From the NCBI GenBank assembly GCA_034766995.1, contig CM068313.1, positions 25,595,512 through 25,659,511 on the forward strand: a stretch of DNA of 64,000 bases. The letters are read 5' to 3'. The stretch's first letter is position 1. The number at the start of each line of letters is the position of its first letter. Positions 28,098 through 41,229 of the stretch are shown in pieces. The position numbers and the translations under genes were made by a program. The DNA comes from Acanthacorydalis orientalis (Eukaryota; Arthropoda; Insecta; Megaloptera; Corydalidae). The notes under the pieces were generated by a model. That model saw only the letters and a program-made list of their open reading frames with translations. It was not told the DNA's origin and made no database searches.

Positions 28098-29315
28098 TTT
28101 TGATAATTGAACTATTTAATTATTTTGTAATCTCATCAATAAATAACTGAATGAAATAAAATTTTTAATGCAAAATTAAAATAAATATTAAGTATTAAAT
28201 CGAATAAAATAAAAAGTAATAAAGTCAATTAAGGGGAAAACTACTTATTCTATACATACGTGTATAACAATAAACCTGTATAATTAAATAGCATATTTAA
28301 CTTTTATTTCTCAGTTTATATTCATTTCGACGAGATTTCTCTGCATTTAGTTATATATATGTATATATATATATATATATCCATGTATGTATGTATATTT
28401 AATAAAAGGCATTTTATTTATTTTATTCTAGATAAATAAATAACGTGATATTAAAATATTATTTACAATGCGGTTTCAATGCAATTTTCAATCCTCTACT
28501 TCGTGTTCTTGCTGTTGTGCACTATGTGGTATTAGATACGGTATTGTTTTATTTACTTTTATTTAAGTCTTGAATAAGTCCGCTCAAAAGTCTGCTTTAC
28601 GTTTACAAACTTCACATAAAACTTTATCTGTCAGTGTAATGCATGTCGACATATAGTTTTATTCTCTTTTTTCTTCTTTTTTAGAAAAGAGATTATTGGT
28701 AACTTATTTGAATATGGCTCATTTAAGTATCCTTTATTTAAAACAGAAATTAGGTTCTGTTTTCTGTGCTTACGAATACATTTGTATGTTTTTAAATAAA
28801 TATTTTTTGTTTAAAAATCATTTTATCTAACATGCTGTATATGTATAATTAATAATCTAGAAATGTTTAACTAAATTATCAAAAATCGTTAAAATCCAAC
28901 ATTTCTGTTTTCATTTTCCTAGGAGTTAGTCAATTTAAGGGTAAGGTTATTTTTTTATTGTTACAAGAATGTTAGATTTTACTAGATATACAGAGAAACA
29001 TATTTTGTATCATTTTATTTTATTCGTATATTTTCATATTAATTTTATTTCAAAAATCACTAAAATATATTTATGTTTTGTAAAATAGCTTTAGAAATAA
29101 ATCTATACAATGTAAAAAAATTATAAAAAGAGAAAATATTAAATTAATTACAAAGATATCGACTAAATTTATTAATCATAGATGTGAGTATTTTTCGCAC
29201 AATTTATAAATTTATTTTAATGTTTGTTGTACTTTCAACTACAATATAAAACACTAAAGAATAAAAAAATATCTGTTAAATAATTTTTGAATGTTTTCTA
29301 TAAGAGCAAAAACCA
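28098..29315. other. A+T-rich non-coding stretch
   Basis: A TA/GTAT microsatellite lies at about 28352-28396. A 32-codon frame at 28468-28566 encodes a Cys-rich peptide (TSCSCCCALCG), but nothing supports expression. Confidence 0.5.
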
Positions 29316-29671
29316 CTAAAAGTTATCGTACATAAAAAGATAGAAGAATGGAAACTTATAGTTGGTATTTGGTAATTTTATGTTTTCCACATTTAGTACT
29401 TTCATGATCTTGTTAATTGAACTTCAGTTGTATCTACAACAATCGAGAATAATAGATCAATGAACTCATATATTGGATTCGAGCCAGGAACACTATGTTT
29501 AACTATCACCTGTTCTTCAGAGCTTTTAATACTTTTTCTAAAATATTCCCTTCGAAGAAACTTTCTTGTTGGATGGCTTTGTAGCTCAGTAAATCTTTTA
29601 TAAGAAAAAACGAAGCGCTTTCTTTTCTTTGTAAATAATAACTGAAAGTTGACGAGAGCTGTAAGTATAGA
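29316..29671 (-). pseudogene. Unidentified coding-like relic without ATG
   Basis: On the minus strand one frame is open for 89 codons from 29671 to the TGA at 29402-29404, with no ATG start. Its composition (HPTRKFLRREYFRKSIK, then SSEEQVIVKHSVPGSNPIYE, then FIDLLFSIVVDTTEVQLTRS) is rich in Arg, Glu, Pro, Val and Thr, unlike the Ile/Asn/Lys/Tyr bias of chance frames here. Beyond the stop, another frame continues as MKVLNVENIKLPNTNYKF (29316-29405), suggesting a frameshift. I do not recognise the family. It may be a transposon-derived gene fragment or a broken exon. A frame this long could also arise by chance once or twice per window, so certainty is limited. Confidence 0.35.
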
Positions 29672-29795
29672 CTATTTTATTCATCATACTTTTTTTAAAA
29701 AATAGAATAGATCTTCTCATCTCAATAAATAACCTGACTATAGTTTTTAAACACATATTAGTACAGTTATTCTTTTCTGTTTGTCTTATTATTAC

Positions 29796-29863
<68 letters not shown>

Positions 29864-30689
29864 TACTACAATAGCACAAACTTCAATTTTTTAGTGTAAA
29901 TTTGTTACTCAAGCGTATCAATAATGTATGAAGTAGTTGTATTTTACCTAATATTGTTAGTAATTATTAATTATTTTAAAAAACTATAACAACTTCTAAA
30001 ATATTAACAAGAAATTGTTAAACGATTTTCTTTTTTATTGTAATCCTAACAATTTGTCCCTTTCTACAAAATTTACGTTTTGATTTATATAAAGTTAATC
30101 ACCTTACTACTTTTTTTAAGAAATCCCAGTAATGCATTCTTTTTATCTTTCAATTTCATATTTACTAATCGACGTACAATGACCAATGTGTTATCTGAGT
30201 GAATAAAAGATTTTATTTTTAGTTTGTAGTGTAGGTAACTATACATTTTTATTTTGAAATGTAAGCCTGATATTTCTGAATTTTCAGTCATGCTGTCTTT
30301 TTAAATAGTTTAATGGTTATGCAACAATGGAAGAATTTCATTAAAGAATAACTCCACAATGTAAAACTTTAAAGGATAATTCCAAGTATAAAATTTTATA
30401 AAACTTGCGTAAATATGAACTTTTAATTAAGGTACAAGAATGTTGAATAAATTAAAATTTTGTATTTTTCTTTTTATACCTAATTTCAAAAAGACACTTA
30501 AACGAAGAATATATAATAATTTTTTCCATATAAATTCCTACAGCCATGATGAATTATACTAAGCAACGGTTTTATTATTATAGATGTATTCATATACATG
30601 TTTAGTCCATTTATTTTTTCATTAAATTGAACTGAAACTGAAGTATCCATTAGAAAGTAGTCTTAATTGAGTTTTATTTTTGTATATTA
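29672..30689. other. A+T-rich non-coding stretch
   Basis: Holds the TA tract at 29799-29860 and a minus frame at 30085-30291 (68 codons) that I cannot assign. The latter could belong to the 3' flank of the retrotransposon relic to its right or be chance. Confidence 0.45.
29799..29860. repeat. (TA)31 microsatellite
   Basis: Uninterrupted AT run of about 62 bases. Confidence 0.95.
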
Positions 30690-31310
30690 ACGATATGAAT
30701 ATTGCTAAGAAATGTCTTAACTATGTAGAAGAATTAAGAATCACAGATGATTGTGATTGCATATAGATATTGAGTCTCATATTATATTGTATGTATTTTA
30801 AAGTGTCTTTGAAATCACCTGTAGTGTAGAAATTATTGGTATCTATGTGTCTCTGCCTGTTTAATACTTCTTTTTGATTTCAGTTGCGAGATCTGTGTTT
30901 GATAACGTGTTTGTGTCTTGATTTTATCAACTCTAGATATTTAATATTCCAGTGTTAATAACGAAGAATGTTTTCTTAATTTTATCAATGAATGTAATAT
31001 CTAGACTATTGTAATGGATGATTTTATCAATAATGAGTGGTCTGTTGTAGTAAAATTTATTTATAGTATTTCGAGTATTACAACCGGTGTACATTTCTAA
31101 TAAGATATAGTGCTGGTAACACCAGGAGTAGTCGCTTAGCAGTTATACAATTTTAATTATTTGATCGTTCTATATTTGCAGTCTTACAACGTTTGGGTGT
31201 GAGAATCTATTTTGTGTTGTATTGTTTCTTTTCTTGTGACAACGTCTGTATTTATAATTTATCACTGTGATCTTTTTATTGTGTATTTCTTGCAATTATT
31301 AATGCATATA
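30690..31310 (-). pseudogene. 3' end of a non-LTR retrotransposon (RLE-type), degenerate
   Basis: Read right to left on the minus strand in mixed frames. A Cys/His segment (RRCHKK...) near 31245 is followed by NDQIIKIV (about 31160), KCTPVVILEIL (31070-31100), then NKFYYNRPLIIDKIIHYN and SLDITFIDKIKKTFFVINTG. KTQTRYQTQISQLKSK (about 30890) comes next, then STTGDFKDTLKYIQYN and QSQSSVILNSS...LRHFLAI (30697-30830). This order matches the C-terminal region of restriction-like-endonuclease retrotransposons: zinc knuckle, RHD/N-like helix, 'xxPDIxxxDKxxKxxxIID' core, and the 'STTGxxxxxL...QKAVILNxxxxVRxFL' tail. The usual Pro-Asp of the PD motif is Leu-Asp here. Stops and frameshifts make it a dead 5'-truncated copy. 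The reverse transcriptase part is not visible to the right. Confidence 0.7.
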
Positions 31311-31910
31311 ACATACTTTTCATTTTTGTTGATATTTAATTTAAAAGAATTGTAAATGAAAGATATTATATTATATAAAAAAGTATTAATTATTAAACAA
31401 TTTAATATTTAAATTTAACTTAACAAATGTTTATAACATTAAGAAATCAAGTATATCAAAGAAACTTTCGACTAAAGAAAAATCTGGCCTGTTTTATAAA
31501 CAACGAGAATAAGAAAATTAATAAAAGATAAAACTTAATAAAAAAGAATGTCAGTTCAATTTTAATATGTAGATTTTATGCCATTTCAAATAAAATTTTA
31601 AATTAAAAGTTTTTTCCCAACAACTGACTATTTTTTAACTCCTTAATATATTTTATTGAATAACAAATATATTTTAGTTTATTCGACTTTTTAAATTTTA
31701 ATTTAAAGTATAATTCCCAATATTTTAATTTGTAAGGACTATTAAATAAATTGTTTTTTAAAACATCAAGAGTATTACTAATTAAATGGTCTTATAAATA
31801 TTAAATGTCTGTAATGAGTGTTGCTGGTTATAAAAATGAAAAGAAATTAGAATCTCGAATCAATAACAAAATAACATCTTAATAATTAATTATTTAACAT
31901 TTTTCTCGAG

Positions 31911-31941
<31 letters not shown>

Positions 31942-31942
31942 A

Positions 31943-31990
31943 TTGGTTTATTTATCTAAGAGTTGAGGTTGGTTTATTTATCTAAGAGTT
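31943..31990. repeat. 22-bp tandem duplication
   Basis: The 22-base unit starting TTGGTTTATTTATCTAAG occurs at 31943-31964 and, identically, at 31969-31990, separated by GAGG. It sits at the edge of a TA tract, which may have promoted the duplication. Confidence 0.95.
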
Positions 31991-32116
31991 TACAAAGTAC
32001 ATTCATGTTCAATGAAATTGATTTTTATCGACGTGAAACGAAGACAACGTTATATTTAAACGAATTTATACGGTAATACGCTTGAAACCGGCTTCCCAAG
32101 AAACACCAAACTACTC

Positions 32117-32241
<125 letters not shown>

Positions 32242-32798
32242 TACTTAGGATTTCATTATTGCATATTAATATATTATAACCCAATATATCGATTTTTTAT
32301 CATTATAAATGTATTTATATATAATTCATGCTAAAATGTATATTCAACATCAATTAAAACTTTAAGCTTTAAATAATAAAAGTATGGTTTAAATTGTTAA
32401 TATAATTTGTTTAATTTCAGTATAATTTTATTAAACTGACTGAAAAGTATCGTACGTTATTTGGATAAAAACATTATTGAAAATAAAATATTGGAACAAA
32501 ATTTAATAGATTTGTAATATAAGATTGCGTGCTTTGTGTATATTAAATTTTCCAATTATAGAACAAGATAAAAATATTATTGCCCTATGTTGTTAATTTA
32601 CAACATAATGAATGATTTATTATCATTGCAGAGAATACATTGCTTTTTTGCTATTTAAATTATTATCATTTGTATATTGTCGAGTTCCGTTCTGACTGGA
32701 AGGAGAATTTTTCGATTTTATTATTTGAATTATTGAATGAAATATTTTAATTAAAATACATAAATATTATAAAATTAGTTTTATAACTAATAACCACG

Positions 32799-32839
<41 letters not shown>

Positions 32840-33378
32840 GAAGCAGTAAACATTATAATTTGATATCAAATAAAACATATATTTTGTATAATGCTTTAAT
32901 GATACTTCATTTATAGGTATACACATATCTTTATTGTCATGAATAAATATAGTATATAGAAACCTATATGGTTATCTATATAGTATAGTTCAATTGACAG
33001 ATTATACTTAATGTGTGATCTAAATTAGTGTAAACGCATGAATAAACAAGTACTATACACATCCACACATATTGATACCTATACATGTTTATCCATGTAT
33101 ACCATTTGTAATCAAATTTATTTTATCAATGATATTGTGTAAAATTGTTGAAATTTGATCTTTATCGCTATGAAACTGATATCTGTGTTATCATAATATT
33201 ATAAATTAATCCTTTATTGCATCATGTTGCTTCAAGGCAATACACTGGATAACTGCAGTGTACGTTCCATTTATCAATAGGTTTAGATTTATATTTAAAA
33301 AATCTAAATTGATAATTTAAACATTTCATATATTGATAATATTCTCGAAAGGATTGTTTTAATTCTCATTACTGTTAC

Positions 33379-33381
<3 letters not shown>

Positions 33382-33441
<60 letters not shown>
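33382..33441. repeat. (TA)30 microsatellite
   Basis: Uninterrupted TA run of about 60 bases. Confidence 0.95.
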
Positions 33442-33445
<4 letters not shown>

Positions 33446-34279
33446 CAAAATATAAAAAAGAATGTAGAGATAGTGTATTAAATTATTATTAACGATGACA
33501 CTCGACTGTTTTCGAAATTTTCACGACGGATTATGATGTCGGTATCATAATAATGAAATGTGCGACTATAAAACAACAACGTTGCAATATACCTGCGAAA
33601 GGTACATAATCATTAAAATTGAACAGAGATATTGATTATATCTCTCTCTATATGTATAAAACCAACATTATATATATATATATATATATATAATTTGACT
33701 AAATTATGAAAAAATTACATTTAACCTAGACATAATTTTTCCTACTCACAATTTTCAACTTATATTGTACTACATACTCTATTATATAATAATAAAATTT
33801 AATAGTAACTAATATAAATAAAATTCAATACAAAAAACATATAAATGTAATGTTTGTAGAACATATTTAATTGATCAATTTCTTTTATAAAAAAATGTGT
33901 TTAATATTTATATATATATATATATATGTATGTGCGTGTGTGTGTGAATATAAAATAAAAGAAAAAAAATAACAATTAGACTGTTTACCAGAAAAAATAT
34001 ACATGTGCATTTATTTTAACGTAGAAATATATATTGAAGAAAACTGTAATTTATGATTTGAGTTAGAGTACAAACAAGTAATAATATTATGTTTGTGATC
34101 ACTTATATATAATTATGTTATTACAATTAGGTAAACACTGAAAATTAATCTTGGTAAAAATGTCTGAGCCACTTTTATTTGTGTACATTTACGGGAAACA
34201 TTATGAAGATAAATCATAAATGTTCACATAACTTCTTTATAAATGAAAAGATATGAGATATAAAGATAAAACTGCTCGT

Positions 34280-34560
34280 AAACCTAAATATAAAATAGCC
34301 CCCTTTAATTAGTGATATTTCTTCGGTGACGTTTTAAACGCTATAATAAATGGCTATAATTAAATCATCGAGCTCTTTTATTTCAACACCGCTATTACCC
34401 TCTCAGTGTGTTAATGGTTGGTAATTATGCAGCGCTTTGTACATTTTTCTGTGGTCTTTGATGAAACATCTCTAAATTAACGACATTTCAATTGAGTGTA
34501 AAAAACTTGTATGGTAATTTCCCATCCATTTACAATATTGGATCATGTTCATCCTGTTTA
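34280..34560. promoter_or_regulatory. Putative conserved regulatory element
   Basis: A block of non-repetitive sequence with homeodomain cores (TTTAATTAG near 34306, TATAATTAAATCA near 34354), a CRE-like TGACGTTT (34327) and CAATTGAGTG (34490), bounded on the right by a TA tract. No open frame crosses it. The mix of A+T-rich factor sites and CpG words is typical of developmental enhancers, but the motifs are short and conservation is untested. Confidence 0.35.
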
Positions 34561-34566
34561 CATAAA

Positions 34567-34604
<38 letters not shown>

Positions 34605-35438
34605 GTTACATTAACCGACGTGTTAACCAATATACGATGAAATAAGTAAAAATTAGTATGCTTTTCTTCAGAAAAAAATGAACGATTCCACCAAATATAT
34701 ACTTCTTATGTAAAAACTATATTTAATATACAAGGAATAATTTCTTGTTTTTTATCCTAATCAAATCATGAAAGTCGATTATATGCAATCTTAATAACAA
34801 AGTCTAAAAGCATTATCTTGGCATGAAAATTAACTATAACAGTAAACAAAATAATAAGTAAGTTAGAGCTACTACCAATGTATGCTCATTTTAATAGCTA
34901 ACTGAAAAATGTGGACAGTAAAATAGTATACGTGAATGTTTCTAAATGTCACGAATTATATAAAATATATAAATGCAATTTGGAAAGTTTATACCATCAA
35001 GATAATTAGATAAATAGGTCGAAAAGTTAAAAATTGAGTGAGCTATAAATAATTCAAAGCAACACCGTTTGCCCTAATGGCGACGTCAACTGGATTTTAA
35101 GATAAAAACGGAGATATTTTTGAGAATTATTTAAGAAATGAGATATCTCAACATATATTTTGTACTATAAAATGCTTTCAGTAGACCTGAAATTTATTAT
35201 AATCTATATAAACTTTTGTTAGTTAAACTAAAACATGATATTTTAAATAAGTGCAATTATTCAAATATAATTATTTTCAAAATATATGGATTGTTCTTTT
35301 GAAAAACATTTTAAAATTGTATGAGAAATGAAATATTCTCTCTAAACATAAAAAGACACTTGTTGATAAAACTGAAAACATATCTTTAAATTTTACTATA
35401 TAATTATTGTAAAAATATTGAAGCATATACGCTTATAC

Positions 35439-35497
<59 letters not shown>

Positions 35498-36689
35498 GGG
35501 AGGAGGAAGAGAAAGAGAATTTAAATTAAGTCTTCTTTCATTTTTGGTTCATTTCTCTCAAATATATTTTGTTTTAATTTTGTACAAAAAAATGTGTCGT
35601 TTAGATAAAATAGTTTAAGTAAAAATAAGTTTATTAACTTTGTTTTTGAATATTATTTACAATATCCTTTAAAATGTATATTTATATACAAAAATCTATA
35701 AATTTGCTTATATAAAACCTATTAATACAAGGTTTATTAATCAAATCATTTTAATTAATGTCGGGTATATTATTTACTACTATGACAGTTAATGCGATAT
35801 TTATATAATTTTGGTTTCTTGTCCTCAAGCACTACTTTTAAAAAATGCTCTGCACGAAACAAAGGCCAAAATATTTGCAGATAGATATGTTTTGTACTGC
35901 AATGTATTTGCGATAACAAAAAGTTTTGTAAAACTTACATCTTGTTTCGGAAGATAAAAAAGATTGTCATTACTGTTTGGTGTACTATGCAACCATAAAC
36001 ACAGTAAAATATTTTACTTTTATTTTTTCTTGTTATAAAAATCAAGATTTAACTGTACTCAGACATTTTTTTTATTTAAGATACATACAATAAATAACAA
36101 ACATAACAATTAACCCACATTTTTTTAATTTAATCCTATAAATTTTATATCTACGGTCTATTTTTCATAATATTTGTAAAAACGTACACCTACAAAATAA
36201 AATATAATTAGGTTATTCAGAAAAAGCAATCTTTATCAAAAGATTTCATTTGTTTAAAAATACATTTAATTAAGTAAATTAAGAAATAATAACAATAATA
36301 AATAATATTTTTATATCCACATTGATATAAAGATATTATATTCGAATGAACAGCAAAGAATGATTAGTTTTGAATTAATAATCTTAAGGATATTAATATT
36401 TATATTAAATATTAGTAGTTAAAGTATTAAAAAGTCATTACTTTAAATTATTTTTAGCATTATTTCAATTACAGTAAAAATAAATTTATATATATCTAGT
36501 GAATAATGTAGTTCTATTTATCGCTAAAAATGAAATAAAAGGATGTTATTATACAAATTGCACTTCACATTTCGTTGAAAATAATTAAATTTAATATTAA
36601 CTAACATCACACATATATTGTATATTAGTTATATTTTACTAGTAATGCAAAACATTGAAAGCATATTAATAATTAATAAAAAACTGAGT
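34561..36689. other. A+T-rich non-coding stretch
   Basis: TA tracts at 34570-34602 and 35443-35493, the latter followed by a GA-rich run. A + frame at about 35785-35960 is open for about 55 codons (ALHETKAKIFADRYVLYCNV) without ATG. It reads somewhat like protein but is unidentified. Confidence 0.5.
35443..35493. repeat. (TA)25 microsatellite
   Basis: Uninterrupted AT run followed by GTGAGGGAGGAGG and GAGA purine repeats. Confidence 0.95.
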
Positions 36690-36920
36690 ATTTTGAAAGC
36701 CACTATCGTGTTTATTTGGGTTGAATTTACCATATTCGTAATTAGTTATTGATAACAAATAACATTATCGTCGCATGGATTTTACTAACGGGCGTTTATT
36801 TTGAATTTTTAATTTTTCCATTGGCAGTGGCATCGATATGTATTTCAATGTACATACGTGAGTATAAATCTCTTTGCGGTTGACATAGATAGTTCGATTT
36901 GCATTTTTTATGGCGCACGG
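36690..36920. promoter_or_regulatory. Putative regulatory island
   Basis: A non-repetitive block containing GTAATTAG (about 36740), an ATTTGCAT octamer (36897-36904) and several CpG words. The right part is read by the open frame at 36858-37160, whose 3' half is a TA repeat; no domain is recognisable in it. Confidence 0.3.
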
Positions 36921-37075
36921 GCTGTATCTGAGATTTTCAAATATTACAGTATACTAATTTCCAATTCAAATGAAATTCTTGATGAGTACATTACAAATTA
37001 TACACCTTTTATCTCAAAAAAAAAACGTAAATTAAATATATACATTTGTTTTTTGACTATCAAACTGTATAAAAT

Positions 37076-37132
<57 letters not shown>

Positions 37133-39292
37133 GTACGTACTTTTTGGTACATTATATTAGTTTTATTTCTTCTTAAGTTGTCTTTGTTTTAATAAAATAA
37201 TTATCATATTAATACTTAAATATTTGTTGTGTTTGTTCTATTGATAAATTTTAATTAATAATTAAATCATAATTATTAATTGTTATGTTAAAATTTAAAA
37301 TATTAATTGAATCATGAACATTTAGTCTGTTATTTATAAATTCAATTTTGCAGCAAAATACAATTTTCGTTGAAATGTATCTCATGAGAATAGAAATTGA
37401 ATTAACTTTTTACATTGAATATTAAATATGTTGGACTAAAATTTTTATACTTATAATAGAATCATTTTCTCTATGTAATAAACATATATAATTTTTCCAA
37501 TTAAAAACTAGTCTGATTACAAAAAAAAAATGATCAATGTAAACATTATTAGATAAATATTTTTTTGTTATGTTGATATCGCTCTTAATGTAAAAAATAA
37601 TTAAAAACTAAAACTATAATAAATTTTTCAAATAAAAGTTAAATATTCTGTACCTTGGTATTTTGAAATATCAAAATATTTTAATTTATTATTTTAAGTC
37701 GAAAATCATTAAATTTTTTGGGAAATAAAATTATTTCATAATTGTATTTAGTGACAGTATTTCTTGGCATATATTAATTGCAAAGAAGCAAATTTCTTCT
37801 TTATGGTCGTTTTTTAGTTCACTTTTATTTATAATCACTTCAACTCATTTTCGAAATAAATGTTCTTTCAGTTTAATTTAATATTAACTGGATTTATATT
37901 AAACTAAACTCTAAACAACTTTGAAACAGAACCAATATCAAATATCTTAAACAAAATGGAGACATGTTTTAAATAACAGCACAACCAATACTTTCAAATA
38001 TATTAATATTCACCATTGTTAAATATTTCCAAAATAGATTGTCACTAGTATAAGAAAATAAAAAATATATCTTTTTTTAATTTGCAATTTTTCATGTTTT
38101 TCTTGATATCTACTTTATATCGTGTCGTTTTTAGATTAAAATTGCATTATTTTCTACAATTTGATTTCTTTATTAAGATATCATTATATATTTAGTAATT
38201 CTATTAAATATATCTGTATGTTGTTATAACTTTCTTGTTATGATTACACTTTCGAAAACATCATTTAACGTGGCTATTTTTTAATGTTTAATATGATAAG
38301 AAAAAAATAATAACCACATTATGATTCAAATTATGGATTTTTCTTAGGACAAAACTGTTATCTCGACATCAGTCTTCTTATATAGTATTTTTGTTTTTAA
38401 AACATAAAAAATGTATTTTATTTAGATCTATTGATTTCTATGGGGTTTCATATTTTAAACTTATCTTAAGAAAAAGTATTAGTAATATTATTATTTACCT
38501 ATTTGGAATGTAAATGATCATAGTTGAAATAAGTTATATAGCCGAAAGAAAATGTTAGACAAAATAAAACATATTAGTTTAGTAATAATTAGAGACCTAA
38601 TAAATCAGGCTAGTTTTTAAAATCATTTAGTATACATCGACATGTAGCATCTTATTAAGAATTAAACCTTTCATCTTTTAGTACTAACAAAGTATTAAGT
38701 TAAAAGAGAAATTTTAGAAAAGATGTTAGTAAATATGTTATTTTCAATAGAGGCATGAAAACCAGGAATGAATTTAATTTTCCCATTCTGGAATTATTCC
38801 CTTCTTTTGTATTTGTATTCAGCGAGAAATTAAGGCAGTAATTACCATCAGAGTAATTTATTCTAAACAAGCGTGTAATTATTAAAAATAGCAAATAATT
38901 AAAAAGGTAAATGTTTGAATAAAATATGAAAATGTATATATTTTAAAGAGAAACATAAATTCATCTGTTTCATGTAAACCACTTCATAAAATTTGAATAT
39001 TTATTCTTGAATACAATGAAAACTTCCATTTAAACAAACCTGAATAAGTTTACTTTTAGAACAAGGTCTAAATTGAAGTGTTTCTTTTTTAAATTATGTT
39101 CTATGTTCAGTAAGGTTTTTATTTACTGGCTTTGGTATTATTTATCCAAATTTTAAATTAATCTTAATATCATGCTTTATTTATTTAGTGATTTTACCAA
39201 CATTTCTACAATATTATATATAATCTTAAGGAGAATTTGTCTTCTTTTAATATAATACAAGTTTTATTAAACAGATATATATGTACTTTTAC

Positions 39293-39332
<40 letters not shown>

Positions 39333-39526
39333 CGTGTGTATGTGAGAGAGCGATTATATGCTTATATTATTAAATAAACAAACTTCGCCCCCCTTAAATG
39401 GTTACAACAAAAATAAAATCTTAAATAGTAATAATAATAATACAACGTAACCTTCTGCGAAATTCTATTTCATAAAGACATACAAAAAGTTACACACGAA
39501 AACATATTCTACACAATAAGCTTTAC
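36921..39526. other. A+T-rich non-coding stretch
   Basis: TA tracts at 37080-37127 and 39296-39329. The minus frame at 38700-38894 is unassigned. No gene is supported. Confidence 0.55.
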
Positions 39527-39595
39527 CCCACAGTCTATTTCCACACAGAAACATATTAATAATGTCAAAAACAGCGACAGCCAGTGAAACGACAT
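39527..39595 (-). CDS. Candidate signal-peptide exon (hypothetical secreted protein)
   Basis: On the minus strand an ATG at 39593-39595 (G at -3) begins MSFHWLSLFLTLLICFCVEI, a short start followed by a hydrophobic core of about 13 residues ending in small or polar residues, as in a signal peptide. After 23 codons the sequence meets GGG|GTAAAG, a good splice donor with GT at 39526-39525, in phase 0. The exon sits in a higher-complexity island (39520-39790), and a minus-strand promoter-like element lies about 1.6 kb upstream. Against it: upstream ATGs exist in the same open frame (from 39778), no following exon was found, and no family is recognised. The model is speculative. Confidence 0.25.
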
Positions 39596-40014
39596 ATCCG
39601 CAGTATGCGAGACAGTTGGTACACCGCCACAACTAAATTGACCGCAGAGATAGAGCATTACAACACCATTCATGATCCTCCGGGCGTCATTACGATAATA
39701 TCCATGTAATGATCTTTGTGTTGCAGCAAATACACGTTCTAAGTGCACATACAAACATAATGCGACATGTGAATACATACTTTATTATTTGTTCAACTCA
39801 ATAGAACACTATTATTTGTTCCAGTAATAAGCGAATATATGTACGGTATTGATTTTAAGCGAAATTCATGAACTGTTGCATGTTTTACTTCGTTTTCTAA
39901 TTAAAAATAGTTTGGTTAAGAATTTTATACATGTTCATTTAACGTTTATGCTTGTTAATAAAAGAACAGAAAGTATAAAAAGTATCTCAGTTAACACAAG
40001 TGTTATGTAAAACT

Positions 40015-40072
<58 letters not shown>

Positions 40073-40922
40073 TTTATTGTTAAAAACTTGATCAATTAAT
40101 TAAAACATTCCATGTTTCACATACAAAATGATATAAATATCTTTTAACAAGATTTGCCTCTAAATTGAAATTAAACATTATTTTTTAAACAAATTTTATG
40201 ATTTTTAAATATATATGATTAAAACTTATGTCAAGAATATCATATTATTCTTATTAAAAATTAATATTATTTTACTTTGTTTATACTAGGATTAAATTAT
40301 TGAACATTTTTGTTATTTAAATTAATTAAAATTTCTTTCAACTGATAAAAACCGTCAATATATTAATAAAGTAATATCTTAGAAGTCTACATCGGACTGG
40401 TGATGATTTAATCAATTTAAATATTACAACAAATAACAATTTTTATATGATTTTTTTTTAATAAATGATCTACTTTTATGTTAAATCATCTTAATATCTG
40501 GAGATGCTTGCAATTTATTTTCAATCTTTATTTGTTACCAAATTTATATTTTTAACACATTATCTTTTTTATTAATAAAGACACGTACTTTTATTGAATG
40601 AATATTTTTGAAAATTATTATAAGGTTAATTCAAAAACCAATCATCAATATAATAAATCAGTTTTCAATACAAGAAATTCTTTATTTAAACATATTAAAA
40701 TATAAATAATTTCACAGAAGTTCTAATTCCGGTCATTAGTTAATATTTTTTTAAATAAAGAATTCATAAAAAGTACACAAATTAAAAATTGTTTGTAATA
40801 TTTCTATAAAAAATAATTTGTCTAATACTTCTTTACGTCTGAACCATCGGCACACTCTTTTCTATTTATGGTATTATTCACAATACGACAATTACATTTA
40901 AAAAAATGAATAATTTTTTCTG

Positions 40923-40963
<41 letters not shown>

Positions 40964-41229
40964 GTAAACGCTTTTTATAAATATAAGATTAGTAAAATAA
41001 CTGCACATAAATGAAAGATAACCCAAACTGCAATGTGATCATTTCGAACTGATAATTGAAATAAATCAAAGCATCCGGTCGAACATAAACCAGTTATATA
41101 AACAATAATAAATCAATAATCGGAATACATAAAACAAACTCATAAATAAAATATATTATATCGGCAACAGTGATCGAAATTGTTATTTATCACAAAGAGA
41201 AAGTCCTTTCTTGCTGAGCACGTCGAGTG
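39596..41229. other. Island remainder, then A+T-rich stretch
   Basis: 39596-39790 is mixed sequence, possibly 5' untranslated region of the minus-strand candidate. Beyond are TA tracts at 40021-40069 and 40927-40961 and no other feature. Confidence 0.45.
40021..40069. repeat. (TA)24 microsatellite
   Basis: Uninterrupted TA run of about 49 bases. Confidence 0.95.

Noticed and set aside
28468..28566. 32-codon Cys-rich frame (TSCSCCCALCG)
   Set aside because: Too short, with no signal peptide, exon boundary or known family. Probably chance.
29470..29600. tRNA-like words: TGTAGCTCAGT on + and GGCTCGAATCC on minus
   Set aside because: The A-box-like and B-box-like words are on opposite strands and no cloverleaf forms. 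The B-box-like word lies inside the coding-like frame.
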